Source: Paragonimus westermani (Eukaryota > Platyhelminthes > Trematoda > Plagiorchiida > Troglotrematidae). From it: DNA of 64,000 nt. The position numbers were made by a program, and so were the translations under genes. The notes beneath the pieces are model-generated. The model did no database searches, was not told where the DNA came from, and saw only the letters and a program-made list of their open reading frames with translations. This document shows, piece after piece, positions 25,101-35,125 of this stretch. The DNA lies in NCBI GenBank assembly GCA_008508345.1, contig QNGE01001218.1:56192-120191 (forward strand). Direction: 5' to 3'. The stretch's first letter is position 1, and each line of letters begins with the position of its first letter.

Positions 25101-28100
25101 TAGGCAAAGAAATATGATGGACGGGGTTGGGCGTAGAACCGGCGAATGATGGATAATTATCTCAGGTATCGTGTGTAAGGTGAAGGATCAGCAACTAAAG
25201 TGAGAAGAATGCATTCAGTCAATTCATGCAGGTTTCATAACAGCTCACGGAAATAAAACAGGCAGTCCGAACCTACTTGCATCCTGACAGTTTGCTCCCT
25301 AAAAGAACGGTTACCGAAGAAATCGGCGAGGACAAATAATTGTCATCTTCGGGAATCCGGCTTATTAGGTATGAACTCAGTTCTCTTCGCGGAGGTATTC
25401 ATCAAGAAGACGTGAAATTACTAGCTACTTTACTTTAATATCTTTGCAGTGATTACACACAAACGTGGATTCAGACCACGGAGCTCGCTAGGCCTGTTCG
25501 AAGGACATTACATTCAAAGAACACCTCATCAGGAAGAATCACATTTGGAATAGTTATTCCATACTGTTGGTTGAAAAACACTTGAAACCAGTCGCTTCTG
25601 GAACAGCCATCACAAAAGAACTCGGTGGGTCGGTGTAGATGTAGTTGTATATTAAGGGCGATGATGTGATACTCTTGATAGCAACAAGGATGATGTTAGC
25701 ATTGAACACCCACATAGGTCAGCTAAGTTCATTATGCTGCCTTCAACAGGGTGCGCCCCTTCAAATCCAAGAAAGGGTATCGTGCCAGTATCTTCTAAAA
25801 GAAACTTTATCTGTGAATTTACCTACACATGCGGACTGCGTTAATTGAGCAGTACAGTGAAGGCACCACACACTCAAATCTTGATTCACATCTCGAAGTG
25901 GTTTCTCAGTATCAATATTGGAACAGCTCAGTCGCTCAGCAAACCATTTGCTCGAACACAGCCATAGAGCAAATCCCTCGAAGGCTTTCTGTGTTGTGTC
26001 AGCATGTAAAAAACGCACTTTTCCCTTTTTCTAAGGCTCTAGCTAAACACCTTAAGAGACCACCTTTATGTGTCCAGAAGTGGATGGTGATGAATTTATC
26101 ATTATTTTGGTAACACACTGCACAAAGCCGATCACCAATTATGTTTTAATTTCTAATGCTTCGTTTCTTCAATTTTGAATTTCTGTTGTTCCACAAACTT
26201 TCCTAATGCGCTCTTGTCATCCCTGTCTTCAGTTTACTCGTGTGAATCCAATACGAACTGACTCCTTATATTCTGCTCTCTTCACTTGTTAATCGTTTAG
26301 TGCACGCATGACATCTGACGAGAACGAAAGAAATTTTGTTCGATCTTACGAGTTGTGTAACTATTTGGGTCTTAATAGAGGTGAGCAGGACGCGTTCCTA
26401 CAACGTGTATTCTCATATCACCCTCTGTTTATCTCAGAAACATCTGCCAAATTTTCGAGCGTCGTATTGACTCACGTCACAAAAGTGATATTTCAAGCCG
26501 TTTAATAGACCTCTGTCGAAGGGGGTAACGGGATAAGTTTGATGGGCATGTTCCCTTATATGTCACCAGATTCTCTCCAGGAATGAAATTAGCAGGAGCG
26601 TTGACTACGGAAGCACGTGGATTCTGTTTTCCTATAATCCATTTGACAATTTGCCTACGATGAGACTTGATGCTATCAGCAGTGGTTCCTCGTGCGATTC
26701 CAAGCGATTGCAGTGTCGTTTGACAGCATCTCTGTTCAAGACTGCCGGCCTAGTCGGGTCGTTCATCACACACCTTTAGACCAGTCGCTGTACTGAACAA
26801 GATAAAGAAATCCCGACAAACGACCGATTCCTTGATTTGCGAACTCCCTGCACACCATCACAATGCTACAAGGAAAACCTAGGCTCGTAGTTTTAAACAA
26901 CTTGACTGCATGCACTTAAAACACATACAGCCCATCAAGTCCCAGTGTAGTGAGGATAAACGGTCGCACCATACTACTCACACCACTATTCAGTAGCCAC
27001 ATGGATCGAAATGATCGCGGGATAAATACGGGAGACATATGGGAAGGATCGTTGGAAGGCAGAATGACTTTCGCCACACGACGGAACTGAGACATGGTGT
27101 CCAAAGCGACTGGAGCATCCTCAGAAGAGTGCGGTGTGCAACTGAGTGTTTTTGTTCTTAGTCCCGTTGAGAGGCTTAAGTAGTGTACTGGTTTCTCCAA
27201 TAAAACAACCTTTGTTTCGTCCGCCTTCTGGATTCACAACACCAGTTCAGTCTTATCTTCTGATAAATTTCAGTTTAAAGTAAGTTTCATATGGCCTTGC
27301 GTCTTATATCCATGCTTTTCTGACGTTGTCGTAGGATACGCAAGGGAGCTCACATGTGTAGCCTCGGTCCGGGAGTAAATTTATTTGCAATCACAGTCAA
27401 AAGAAGTAAGTAGTCATATCCAGTCGCTTTTATATTTGGGCAACCAACCCAAGAGATTTTATACTGCCATCATACTTTTCAAACGATCTGCTTCACGTTT
27501 GAACATTTTCTTTCCTTTTCAAAGCTTCCAAACTTACCACCTGGATAGTTCCGTTCATCCTGCTCTAACTTGTCAGGAGTTACTTAGCTTAGTAGAGGTC
27601 AGTGGTTAATACCCCATAGAAATTACCACCTTGGTTGTTATTCAGTCTTAGGACCTACCTTCAGTTAGCTTAGCGGTGTTAAAGACGGCAACGGTCTCAG
27701 CTAAACAGAATGGATTTGGGAAGGTGATCACTGAACCCCATGATCTTTGCGTATTGGACCTGTCCAGACAACTGGGCATAGCAATAGTTCTAACCATCCT
27801 ACTTTGATTACACACGTCGCACACTTTTATTCTGGGTTATCATACTTTTAATTTACGAGGAGTGTTTGTAGTCTTTTGTGAACTTTCTGATGTCCTGACT
27901 AGACTATTTATGATTCACATGGGTATACACATAACCATAACATCTGCCATGTTTCCTAATTTTCAGCCGCATGCAACCTACCACAGCACAACTTATCAGC
28001 CAGCGAGGTGTACGCAAAGAAATTCACGTTATCATGGCAACTATGCCTTTAAATATGCAGACTGACATCGGGAATGCTATTTTTGGCTTAGTTACTGAAC

Positions 28101-28285
28101 ACGGAAAGAACAAGGAGCAATTAACTGACCGGATCAAGAGATATCTCGACCGAATATATGGTAGAGCATGGCAAGTCGTCTTGGGCGATGGCTCAAATTG
28201 GGTGGGGTTCACACATATACCAGAGACTGCGTTCTTTTTTCAGTTGGACAGCTACGTTTACTTGATCTGGAAAACACGAGAATAA
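16004..28285 (+). CDS. TAL: TAL-family EF-hand / dynein-light-chain protein (3 exons)
   Basis: Gene model: exon 1 16004-16120, exon 2 16935-17032, exon 3 27967-28285, 177 residues. Junctions are phase 0 (N39/H40) and phase 2 (CT|C completes Leu72). EF-hand 1 loop is residues 12-23 and EF-hand 2 loop 49-60. A linker (about 73-98) leads to a dynein-light-chain-like domain (about 99-177) with YGRAWQVVLGDGSNW and YVYLIWKT. Domain order and length match the tegumental-allergen-like calcium-binding proteins of flukes, many of which are tegument proteins and IgE antigens; that role is family knowledge, not seen here. Intron 1 is 814 bp and intron 2 10.9 kb. The weak point is the long intron 2, which holds other exon-like blocks, so exons 1-2 and 3 could belong to neighbouring paralogues. 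Confidence 0.75.
16121..16934 (+). other. TAL intron 1
   Basis: An 814 bp intron from GTAAGT to TTAG. No gene or repeat is recognised inside it; the frame at 16769-16996 includes the exon 2 region out of frame and is not a separate gene. Confidence 0.6.
16935..17032 (+). CDS. TAL: TAL exon 2, EF-hand 2
   Basis: The acceptor TTAG at 16931-16934 is preceded in frame by a stop that overlaps it, which fixes the exon start. The frame reads HFVSWRTLFD then loop DKNNPGTVTLNE, then FCETLGLQPSE. The Trp five residues before the loop and the FC-x-x-x-GL tail are typical of the second EF-hand in the family. Loop position 5 is Pro, which cannot donate a side-chain oxygen, so binding is likely weakened. 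The donor CT|GTGAGT leaves two bases. Confidence 0.82.
17033..18451. other. TAL intron 2, first part
   Basis: No element recognised. The frames at 17120-17413, 17704-17928 and 18047-18274 (+) have no motif or convincing splice boundaries. Confidence 0.45.
18452..18632 (+). CDS. candidate terminal exon, single-pass membrane tail
   Basis: Acceptor ATTGTTCAG at 18443-18451, then a frame of 60 codons to TAG. It contains a charged stretch (GTYKEIFDRSVK), a hydrophobic segment of about 22 residues (NWLVFYMVIPMTTL and on to FLC) and a short acidic/basic tail with five Glu before KPKTI. A topology of cytosolic tail after one membrane helix is plausible. The product is not recognised. The exon needs two bases from a preceding exon, the phase that TAL exon 2 leaves. 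Confidence 0.4.
19088..19201 (+). CDS. candidate exon, unknown product
   Basis: Frame MNTSAGAGINFTGGCPQ then a helical, charged stretch VNKQLYDKLATYEKLVSE, ending GAG|GTACTT in phase 0. Either ATG 19088 begins it or an acceptor CTTCAG at about 19101 does, which would trim the first residues. It is coding-like in composition and not recognised. It lies inside TAL intron 2 on the same strand. Confidence 0.33.
19463..19481. repeat. 19 bp perfect palindrome
   Basis: TTATCTCAC - C - GTGAGATAA: nine paired bases around one central base. No transcript context is evident. Confidence 0.6.
19841..20134 (+). CDS. candidate two-exon 3-prime gene end, unknown product
   Basis: Exon 19841-20002 (54 codons, with SKHSQWIHKVDVIPRTLAEY) ends GCA|GTAAGT. 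Exon 20060-20134 begins after CTTTTGCAG and reads KLISRETENAEKHLHFLYSR to TGA. The intron would be 57 bp, of the very short class known in flukes, and is a multiple of three without a stop, so retaining it would only insert 19 residues. Both junctions are phase 0. The Met at 19841 may be internal. I do not recognise the protein. Confidence 0.42.
   Translation: MKQGSYNTAYYFTGSVSKHSQWIHKVDVIPRTLAEYAPWGIDTSVPSLSDSTTAVSNSLITRPTCMEHSVLLQKLISRETENAEKHLHFLYSRQLQK
20135..21872. other. TAL intron 2, unassigned part
   Basis: No recognisable element. The open frames at 20312-20524 (-) and 21097-21387 (+) have no motif, and the latter is mirrored by an open minus frame. Confidence 0.45.
21873..22102 (+). 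CDS. candidate terminal exon, unknown basic product
   Basis: Acceptor GACGTTCACAG at 21862-21872, then 75 open codons to TGA at 22100-22102. The frame begins LIPFQEQSPPVLLNLSEP and continues into a basic, Ser/Arg/Thr-rich stretch with RKTHTQRIPRTSRIARGS. GC is higher than in the flanks. A second frame is also open here (21805-22128), so strand and frame are uncertain. Confidence 0.33.
22103..22897. other. TAL intron 2, unassigned part
   Basis: Nothing recognised beyond a donor-like CAG|GTGAGT at about 22446 without a convincing exon before it. Confidence 0.4.
22898..22982 (+). CDS. candidate internal exon, unknown product
   Basis: TTTCCTCAG acceptor, then one base plus 28 codons reading SVVVGADISQEHLLFDNF followed by VDSSADKRTE, ending GAG|GTGAGA. 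Both splice sites are good. Acidic and coding-like; no family recognised. Confidence 0.38.
22983..23912. other. TAL intron 2, unassigned part
   Basis: No gene supported; the frame at 23655-23873 (+) lacks motifs and splice signals. Confidence 0.4.
23913..23987 (+). CDS. candidate internal exon, unknown product
   Basis: Acceptor GAGCTGCAG, then one base plus GQNVHNMRAKIKVSGEFF and SYQTAT, ending CCAG|GTAAGG with two bases left over. The phase is symmetrical (enters and leaves in phase 2), so the exon could be skipped without a frameshift. No family recognised. Confidence 0.36.
23988..25828. other. TAL intron 2, unassigned apart from repeat R1 copy D
   Basis: No gene seen. The inverted R1 copy at 24573-24625 overlaps a 69-codon minus frame (24433-24642) that is explained by the repeat and not called. 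Confidence 0.45.
24573..24625 (-). repeat. dispersed repeat family R1, copy D (inverted)
   Basis: The minus strand reads GCATTCGGATGGACCAGCC then CAGCCTCTTTCGAAAAAA, closest to copy B. A four-base GGCT duplication is present. Confidence 0.55.
25829..26113 (+). pseudogene. PLE endonuclease relic, diverged lineage
   Basis: The frame contains EGTTHSNLDSHLEV, which looks like a mutated GRT-x-R-NLDSRL-x-E block following the YIG motif. Then come WNSSVAQQ and, about 50 residues on, PPLCVQKWMVMNLSLFW before the stop. Order and spacing match the PLE at 60.7-60.98 kb (SSVAR, then about 50 residues, then PALCVQKQVFVNLTLPW). Overall similarity is low, so this is an older copy or a different PLE family. 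No hammerhead is visible in the 150 bases after the stop. It sits inside TAL intron 2. Confidence 0.65.
26301..26380 (+). CDS. possible second, degenerate EF-hand exon
   Basis: After an acceptor-like TCGTTTAG, the frame reads ARMTS then a 12-residue loop DENERNFVRSYE, then LCNYLGLNR, ending AGAG|GTGAGC. The tail E-L-C-x-x-LGL parallels E-F-C-x-x-LGL in TAL exon 2 at the same offset from the loop. Loop positions 1, 3, 8 and 12 are acceptable (D, N, V, E) but position 5 is Arg. The exon phases differ from TAL exon 2 and an in-frame stop sits where that exon would begin. It may be a dead duplicate or chance. Confidence 0.33.
26381..27966. other. TAL intron 2, last part
   Basis: A minus-strand frame of 94 codons (26916-27200), ending LTTLGLDGLYVF, is coding-like in composition but has no known domain or clear splice sites and is left uncalled. 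The intron ends with a CTAAT branch-like sequence and TTTTCAG. Confidence 0.45.
27967..28285 (+). CDS. TAL: TAL exon 3, dynein-light-chain domain
   Basis: A strong acceptor (TTTCCTAATTTTCAG) is followed by one base that completes the codon left by exon 2, then 105 codons to TAA. The C-terminal part TDRIKRYLDRIYGRAWQVVL, GDGSNWVGF and YVYLIWKT is the dynein-light-chain (LC8-like) fold as found at the end of TAL proteins. The linker before it aligns in length with family members. This is the most diagnostic single exon in the window. Confidence 0.88.
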
Positions 28286-28286
28286 A
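28281..28286 (+). terminator. poly(A) signal overlapping the TAL stop
   Basis: AATAAA overlaps the TAA stop codon (28283-28285). If used, the 3-prime UTR would be only some 10-30 bases. Confidence 0.4.
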
Positions 28287-30303
28287 TGTAATACTACATC
28301 CAAATAACCAGGACGTACACATGGTTTTCAAACTTTGCTGTCTGTTGATTCCCCATTCAAGGCACCGTGAAGAAGGATTACTCGTCAACCTTTACGTAAA
28401 GCGCCGTCATACTAAATAGGACTTACTTTGACTGCTAGCAAATCGTGGTAGTCTTCCTGAACAGTTTAACGAAAGCAGCAAGGCAAATCGGATGTTGAAG
28501 TTCGAACTTCCTACACTAAACCTTATGTTACCCCGTGTACAGCGAAATAAAGTGTATTCGACTGAACCATGTTCGAGAGACTTTTCAGCAATAATGAAAT
28601 TTCTTCCCACAGTGAAGTTTCCGGAACAATGTATAAGCCAAAGATTTGTCGGCCTGAAAGTATATCAGTATCCTTCTGTGCACAAACCGACAGTCAAAAC
28701 TTCATGACTGACTTTGTTCCGGTTTACACTCGTACGCTATGCAGAAGAATTCGAATCTCGGCAATGTATTCGTGCAGACCGATTCTAATTTCCTTCAAGT
28801 TTTTGTACCTCGCAATTTTTCAAATGTGGCATAAGTGGATAAACGTAGAGTTTGTTTGATGATAAACAATACAAAACTTTACAGTTACTGAGTAAGTCAT
28901 TCGATCTGTCATCCTTCTTATTGCCATTCATGCATTTAAACGATAGATCGTACTCTTATGAATTGTGTTAGTCATGAAATGGCCCTGTCACTAGTACAAC
29001 CTACACACACATCTTATCAAGTGGAGTCGTGCACTAGTTGTCAGTCTATCTTCACTTGAAAATGGACTACTTTCATCCAATCGCTGAAGCACTTTGCAAA
29101 TAATTTTTACAGTTGATCTGATCTTGATGTGACAACGTAGCGAGTGTTAGATTACTGAATAGTCTTTATCAATGCTCAGTCGACTCATGTTAAACCGAAT
29201 ACCAAGCATATTTGGTTTATCGAGAAAATCATGAGGAACTGCTTCGTGAGATTAATGTAGACAGATGATCGCATATGAAAACATTACATTTTGTGACCAA
29301 ACAAGACTGCGCGATGTTTACAAAGGATTATATCCTCCATACGGTCTACGACTAAATGCTTAACATAGTTACCTCACAAGAAGGTTGACCAAAATTTAAG
29401 TCCACCAGGGACACGGATACGTACAGCAGCTGATCCCTAAGAGGAAAGAAACTGGAGTCTGGATTAGCTAGTCATTCTAAACATGAAGCTAAAACAAAAT
29501 GTAAATAATTTTCCGTTCAGATCAGCTAACCTCATGACTGCTGATCAGTACTAATTTGACTTAGTTTCCAAGCTACTTGTCCTTTACGTCATCACCATCC
29601 ACGCATCCTGCACACTAGGCTTCAATGCATGTGTAGCGCTCCATATGAAGTCGAACAGAATGAGTAAACAATACGTTGGGTCGTCTGTGCATTGTAATCC
29701 TGCATGTCAGATGATCAAACCATTCTGTCTGCCTCGCGCCAGGTTAGTTCCCATGGTTTAGTACACACTGTAGTGCAGGTGGCACACTATCATTAGACTA
29801 CACACCTTCTGCCTAGAGAGGCTTAGAGGTGAACTGAAGATAGCCAAGTATAGTCAGGGCTAAGACTTGTATGGAGCTAGGACAAATACGATTTGCCTGT
29901 CGCCAGAATATTCGACAAGAATACACTGAGAACATCTAGGGAGGGGTATAATTTGACAGCACCATCATATTGTGACTGAGCTAACGGTTACCGAAGTACC
30001 CCAACCTAAATTAAGATAAACGGTAAAATTCCAGATAGTTTGGAAAGGTTTGGTGGACTCAGCTCGAAGTGTGCCATCGGCAAAACATACCACACCACTA
30101 GTCTTTAATGATTGTCGACAACCCATTTCAAATCACTTTGGCTTGTGTACTTTGATGTTCTCTTATAAGCGTCTAGGCACACGATCGATACATTTGCCAT
30201 GTAAACTCTGCACCTCCAATGTCGACATGAAAGCAAACCAACAGTACAGGGATGCAAATTAACTTCAGCGAGTAAATCCAATTGTTGTGCTGTCTACTTT
30301 CAG
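28287..30303. other. unassigned downstream of TAL
   Basis: No supported element. Frames at 28407-28859 overlap on both strands and have no motif. Confidence 0.45.
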
Positions 30304-30467
30304 CGGAAGAGGAGGATATACTCTGTCGCAAATTACTGTGGTCCCGGGTCCAGTCTATTTTCACGGATATTAGGTCCTCACCTTGTGCCTTAATCTTTAC
30401 CCAGTACAATAGAATATTGAGGGTAGCTCAAAATTTTCGAGGCATTCATTGTGTCGTGTTCCTGTAA
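30304..30467 (+). CDS. candidate terminal exon with poly(A) signal
   Basis: Acceptor GTCTACTTTCAG at 30292-30303, then EEEDILCRKLLWSRVQSIF and on for 53 residues to TAA. AATAAA follows 12 bases after the stop (30479-30484). Acceptor, open frame, stop and signal in sequence make a real 3-prime exon plausible. The frame is acidic at first, then basic and hydrophobic. Not recognised. The minus strand is also open here. Confidence 0.4.
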
Positions 30468-30484
30468 CAATTCTGATTAATAAA

Positions 30485-33400
30485 GCGGAATAATGAGGGC
30501 TGTGGAAAAGCTGCCTCACGGATGTTACTTTGGGCTCACTTGCAACTCGGCTGCTTTTCCACACTGCGTAGGCTGCGCGAAGTGGAATTTTGTAGCGTAG
30601 ACAGAGTTTTGTAGGCTAAGTTCAACTTCTTCCCATCCCTTAGACGATGAGCTGAGGTTCATGCTTGTACTAAAGACAGTTATCAGGGTTACGCGTTGCT
30701 CTACGGACGTCGGTAAATTTGAGCTAGCTTTTGCGAAAATTTGTAGTGAAAAGCTGTTCGTGTCAAGGTCAGCTGTTCGTCGCGCCCTTGCGTACTGAGA
30801 GGAAGGTCTCCAACTATTAAGTGCCCGACGTTTAATTGTAGTAATATATCCTAGGTGATACATTTACAACAAAGGTTATCGAAACAGGTGAGATGCTCTC
30901 CTATTGGGCGAGGTCAGGTACACAATAGCTGGAAATCGAAAAGAAAAAAGCTACAATGTGGGAATGGAGACTAGTTATAAATGACTTCAAATGAGCTTTT
31001 TTCCCTTGTAGGATGCTGATCCGATGTGCTGAGTTTCCTACGAATTTTTAACGTCAAATCATGTTGAGTTTTAACACTCTGATTATGGTGCTTCCTTAAT
31101 ATATGGTGAACGGGAGGGAGGATGATGTCGAGTGTAGGAAGCAAAGCAGACACTGACGTTATACTCAAAAAGAGAATTAGGCAAAAGGCTTAAAATCTGC
31201 TGCTTTATGCGAGGTGTACTTTGGGAAAAGTTAGAAAACCTCCCTGCAACCAACCAGGCTTGGATAATGTCAAAGAAAATACAATAACGACTTACACTTC
31301 CATGGCAACCACATCACCCTCTAACAGATCATTGTTGCACAAATCGTCATCTGGTTACTTTCATTGGTCCATACCATTACCCATAAAGTTCGTATTGCCA
31401 GCCGAACATGGAAAATATGTGCCAATGATAATAATGTGTCTCTGCGATTAGAGTTCACTGAAGTTTTGCCACTGTCCTCGTTGTTGTCCACGGGAAAATT
31501 CTGGTAGGGCAGATCTGTTTGAACAAAATTGTATATGGTTCATAGGTGCTGTTCAGCAGTGTAGACATATGTATCATTCTAATTTGATTGTATCTTCACT
31601 TAAGCCAGTCATCTCGCTTGCAAACCGTGTAGACACGGAACAATATTTGAGAAATTTTATCCCGTAAAACTAATTAATGGATTGGTTAGTCATGGCTAGC
31701 TCAAGTCTTGTGAGTAAAATTGACATTATTTGCTATATGTGCCGTTGTTTTGACCTTCATGCACCCAGGAAACAAAACTATCATTATGATTATTACTGTC
31801 ACGTGACTGGCTTCATCGCTTTATGGGCCAGAACAGTAGACCACCATTGCATTACTTCCGGTGGGCCACTCCAATGAAATCAAAATGTGACCTTGTCTGC
31901 AAATCGAACACTGCCAAATTCCGACAGTAGAAATTAACGAAATTTAAGGTACTAACGAGCATGTTGCAACTCAAATCATATCGATATGTTTTAAGTCGTC
32001 ACTTTGAGCAGTTTACTTACAGATTTTGGTACCATTTATTTGATAACCACAACTCCGAAAATTTCATGCATGCAGAAAACTAGTCATGGAGTTGTACTGG
32101 AATTTCCAGACCGCAATATTTCAAATAAAGGACATTGCTTCAAATTCATATTCTTATAGACAAATTCATCATCTCACCACGGTGTTGTGGAAAGGGTCTA
32201 ATTGATCTGTGTTACCATAGCGAGTTCAGTCAACAGAACTGGTTCTTTGTGTTGGTGCAGAGTCGGAAGCACTGCAGATAGCTGGCAGAACATGTGCTGA
32301 AGCCCCAGTTTCCAGTTTATTAAGCTGCAGACGACGTTCTTCAGTTCGGAAAGTGTTGTCAATCCGAAAAGTATGGAACAGTCAATGTGCACACAACTTG
32401 TCGTTCCTAAAAATGAAACACAGTTTTCACGGTCAAAAAGATCATCTTATCTCTTATCAGCTTTCTTAATTGTGATATGCTGTATAGTTGTACCTAACTT
32501 GTCTGAGGTTGATGTTTGATACTTTGAGAGATGTGAAAATTCCAAATTGCTGAATTGGTTTCGTGAATGGAAACTTGTGAAAAAATTAAGGGAAGTGCGA
32601 TAGCGATAACTATATCTGGATTAATATCTGACAGGTATCAGAATAACTACACCAAGCAGGTTATACATTTGCACGCTAGGTATAGACCGAACATCATCCG
32701 AACTTCATTGCAGAATGCCCCTCAGTATTGGACTTTTCAGTCGGTCATTCCAAAAACATGTGTATGTACAATTTATCACTTTGATAATACAAGTTTTGCA
32801 TTAATAAACTGCTCAGTGGCATATACAGATGTATGTACATTATGTGCGTACATTTTGTATGTATATTATGTATGTACATTACTGGTTACTGTCTATCCTA
32901 TTCGACAGACAGTTTAAGTAGACCTGAACGAAACGTAATCTCTCAAAATCTGCATTCTTAAGTTTGTGATTGTATGTTCTTCAAGTTGCTTATTTAACCA
33001 TTTGATTAAGAATCTGTTTAAATGAACCGAAAACATTCTTATATCAATGCATACATTTTTTCATTCATGATGTCCATCTGCCCACATCTTAACCCTAAAA
33101 AAACCCACGGCTGTTAGTGGACTTTCAAGATATAAGGCTGTTTAAAATGGTTAACCGGTGCAGTCACAGCATAAAAGAAAATCCACCTGAACTAACAACG
33201 GCTGACCGCCCTGTATCAAATTTTTAGGTGGGAGACTCGTTATATACCCAGTAATGCAAGAACCTTTTCAAGTTAACGTAATATAGCAGGTGCCGAGTAT
33301 ATAAGTTAACATGTGTTTACATACACACATACATACATACCCACTTTACATGTTAGCATAATGTACCAGGTGCCAAGTATAGTGAATTTTACCTGCTCAA

Positions 33401-34636
33401 AATTTCCAACTTCGGTCAATAGCGATCCAACATTAATTGAAAGCATGTAAGCTGTGTACATAAATAGTTAACCAATTACGTAAGAAATTGTAGGTCATTT
33501 ACTGTGCAAAAGAAATTGTGCATCACGAACACTTTTTGGTTTTTGCGCATTTATTTATTCTTTTGCGTTATTTGTGAATATACAACAACAATAGCTGTAC
33601 AGTAAGGCATACCTACTACAACGGTATGGAAGTTTTCAACCATATAATAGGAACGAAGGATGATCCGACAAGAATAGAAAAAAGATATCAAAGCGGTATA
33701 TACAAAGGTCCGTGAAATCAGTGTCACCGAATTTTATTCTTCAACATACTAAACATCGTATATAACCAGAATTACATTAAATGCAATATGATCTCAAGCC
33801 TGAAGACATGAAACACAATACTGACGCAGGCCTTAATTTCAGAGCCTCTGTGCTCAAAACCCATGTGATAGGCTGACGCCCAGACTGAAGCTTGCTGCTT
33901 AAACCAACGCTGGTAAATAAGACACGGTGTGGCAATCGGTGAGTCTGTGTTCACGCAGTGTGCCCAAACCAACGAAGTCATAAAGAGACGAGATCACTTC
34001 GTCGAACGCCCAAAACAGTCTTCCCTTCTGAAAGCATGCCAGTGGTCCTAGCCATTGCTGACGTAGTGTTCCAACTGTAGAGCTCTTCAGTAGTCAGGAG
34101 AGAGAACGGTTGTAAGTAACTTGTAGTGAAAATTATCAGATTTTTTGATCGTAAACTATTCTTTATAAGGTTATATTGTTCAGTAGATAGTTCGCAATAT
34201 AATGAATTTGTAAGCGATCGTAAGTTAACAAATATTATCCCAGCCTTAGCAACGTGGTTTGTGATGACTTCGAAAAACCAGTCAGAATTTTTCCAACTTC
34301 TGTGGTATAAAAAGTGACCGACTACATCCAAAGACTCATCAAGTATATTGGGGGCAGCCACATAGTCCTCCCAGACTCACCCAAAAAATTTACATGTACA
34401 AGTTGCAAAGATGACACACATATGGTGTGGTTGAATTTCTGATAGGTCTCTGACTTTTCAGACGCCTTGCAAACAACCATGGATTAGAATGACGAAGTCC
34501 ACGATCTCAAATTCCGGTATCTGAAAGCATTTCTAATCTTAGTATTCTTCGAGGTGCACACTAAGATTTCGATTTTGAAAATATGAAATTTAAAATTTTA
34601 TGTGCATGCATATGTATATGAAAGAAAAAGTAAGAA
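30485..34636. other. unassigned, AT-rich repeats
   Basis: No gene supported. 32.8-33.4 kb is rich in TATGTA/CATA-type simple repeats. The minus frame at 30525-30863 (112 codons) and the plus frame at 32567-32917, which runs through the repeats, have no motif. Confidence 0.45.
33272..33381 (+). repeat. 80 bp-spaced imperfect direct repeat with (CATA)n
   Basis: 33272-33301 and 33352-33381 match at 25 of 30 positions, sharing the core CAGGTGCC and AGTATA. Between them lies a short CATA run at about 33323-33340. Confidence 0.6.
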
Positions 34637-34720
34637 ATGGGGGGTGTTGTAAACCCTCGAAATGATACTCTGGACAGTCTACGGTATAGTAGTGCGGTTG
34701 ATAGAAATCGTATTCTCCAG
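34637..34720 (+). CDS. candidate first coding exon, unknown product
   Basis: ATG in a purine-rich context (AAGAAATGG), 28 codons MGGVVNPRNDTLDSLRYSS then AVDRNRILQ, ending CCAG|GTAATA in phase 0. Coding-like, with no partner exon found. Confidence 0.28.
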
Positions 34721-34929
34721 GTAATAATTAACATGCAAAACGTTAGTCCCGGAAATAAAGCGACCGCCCCGGTTAACTGCTTTCAAGAAAAGCCAAAAGA
34801 TTGGTTCAAAAACAACCCCGTTCCGCTTCAACAACGTATGTGACGAGGAAACTGCAATGTATTTATATGGTATCTAACGACCTACATATATTCTAGAATC
34901 AGAAACTCGGAAGACAGTTATCAAAAATA

Positions 34930-35125
34930 GTAGTTAAGATCTCTTAGCCACCAGTGAACACAGCGGAATGGAGGCCGAAAAGACAAAATTATAGCGAAGA
35001 CTACCCCTCGACTGTCCACGCCCTTCCCGTTCATTCTGATTGGGACAAAATCGATTTCCCGAGGAAATGAGGCGATTATGAACGGAAAAAGTAGATTCCC
35101 TTTTAAGGGCTGGACACTATTACCA
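34930..35125 (+). repeat. possible LTR-like repeat, copy 1
   Basis: Collinear with 38365-38545. Shared landmarks are GTTAA..TC.CT.AGCCACCA, a TGGAAT-type block, TCCGTTCA/CACTCTGAT, ATCG..T.TCGA.GAAA and GGATTTCC/AGATTCCC. The two copies face the same way 3.4 kb apart. They are too diverged for a young element. Confidence 0.45.

Noticed and set aside
32567..32917. 116-codon frame
   Set aside because: Its second half is simply TATGTA-type repeat translated into Tyr/Cys/Val.
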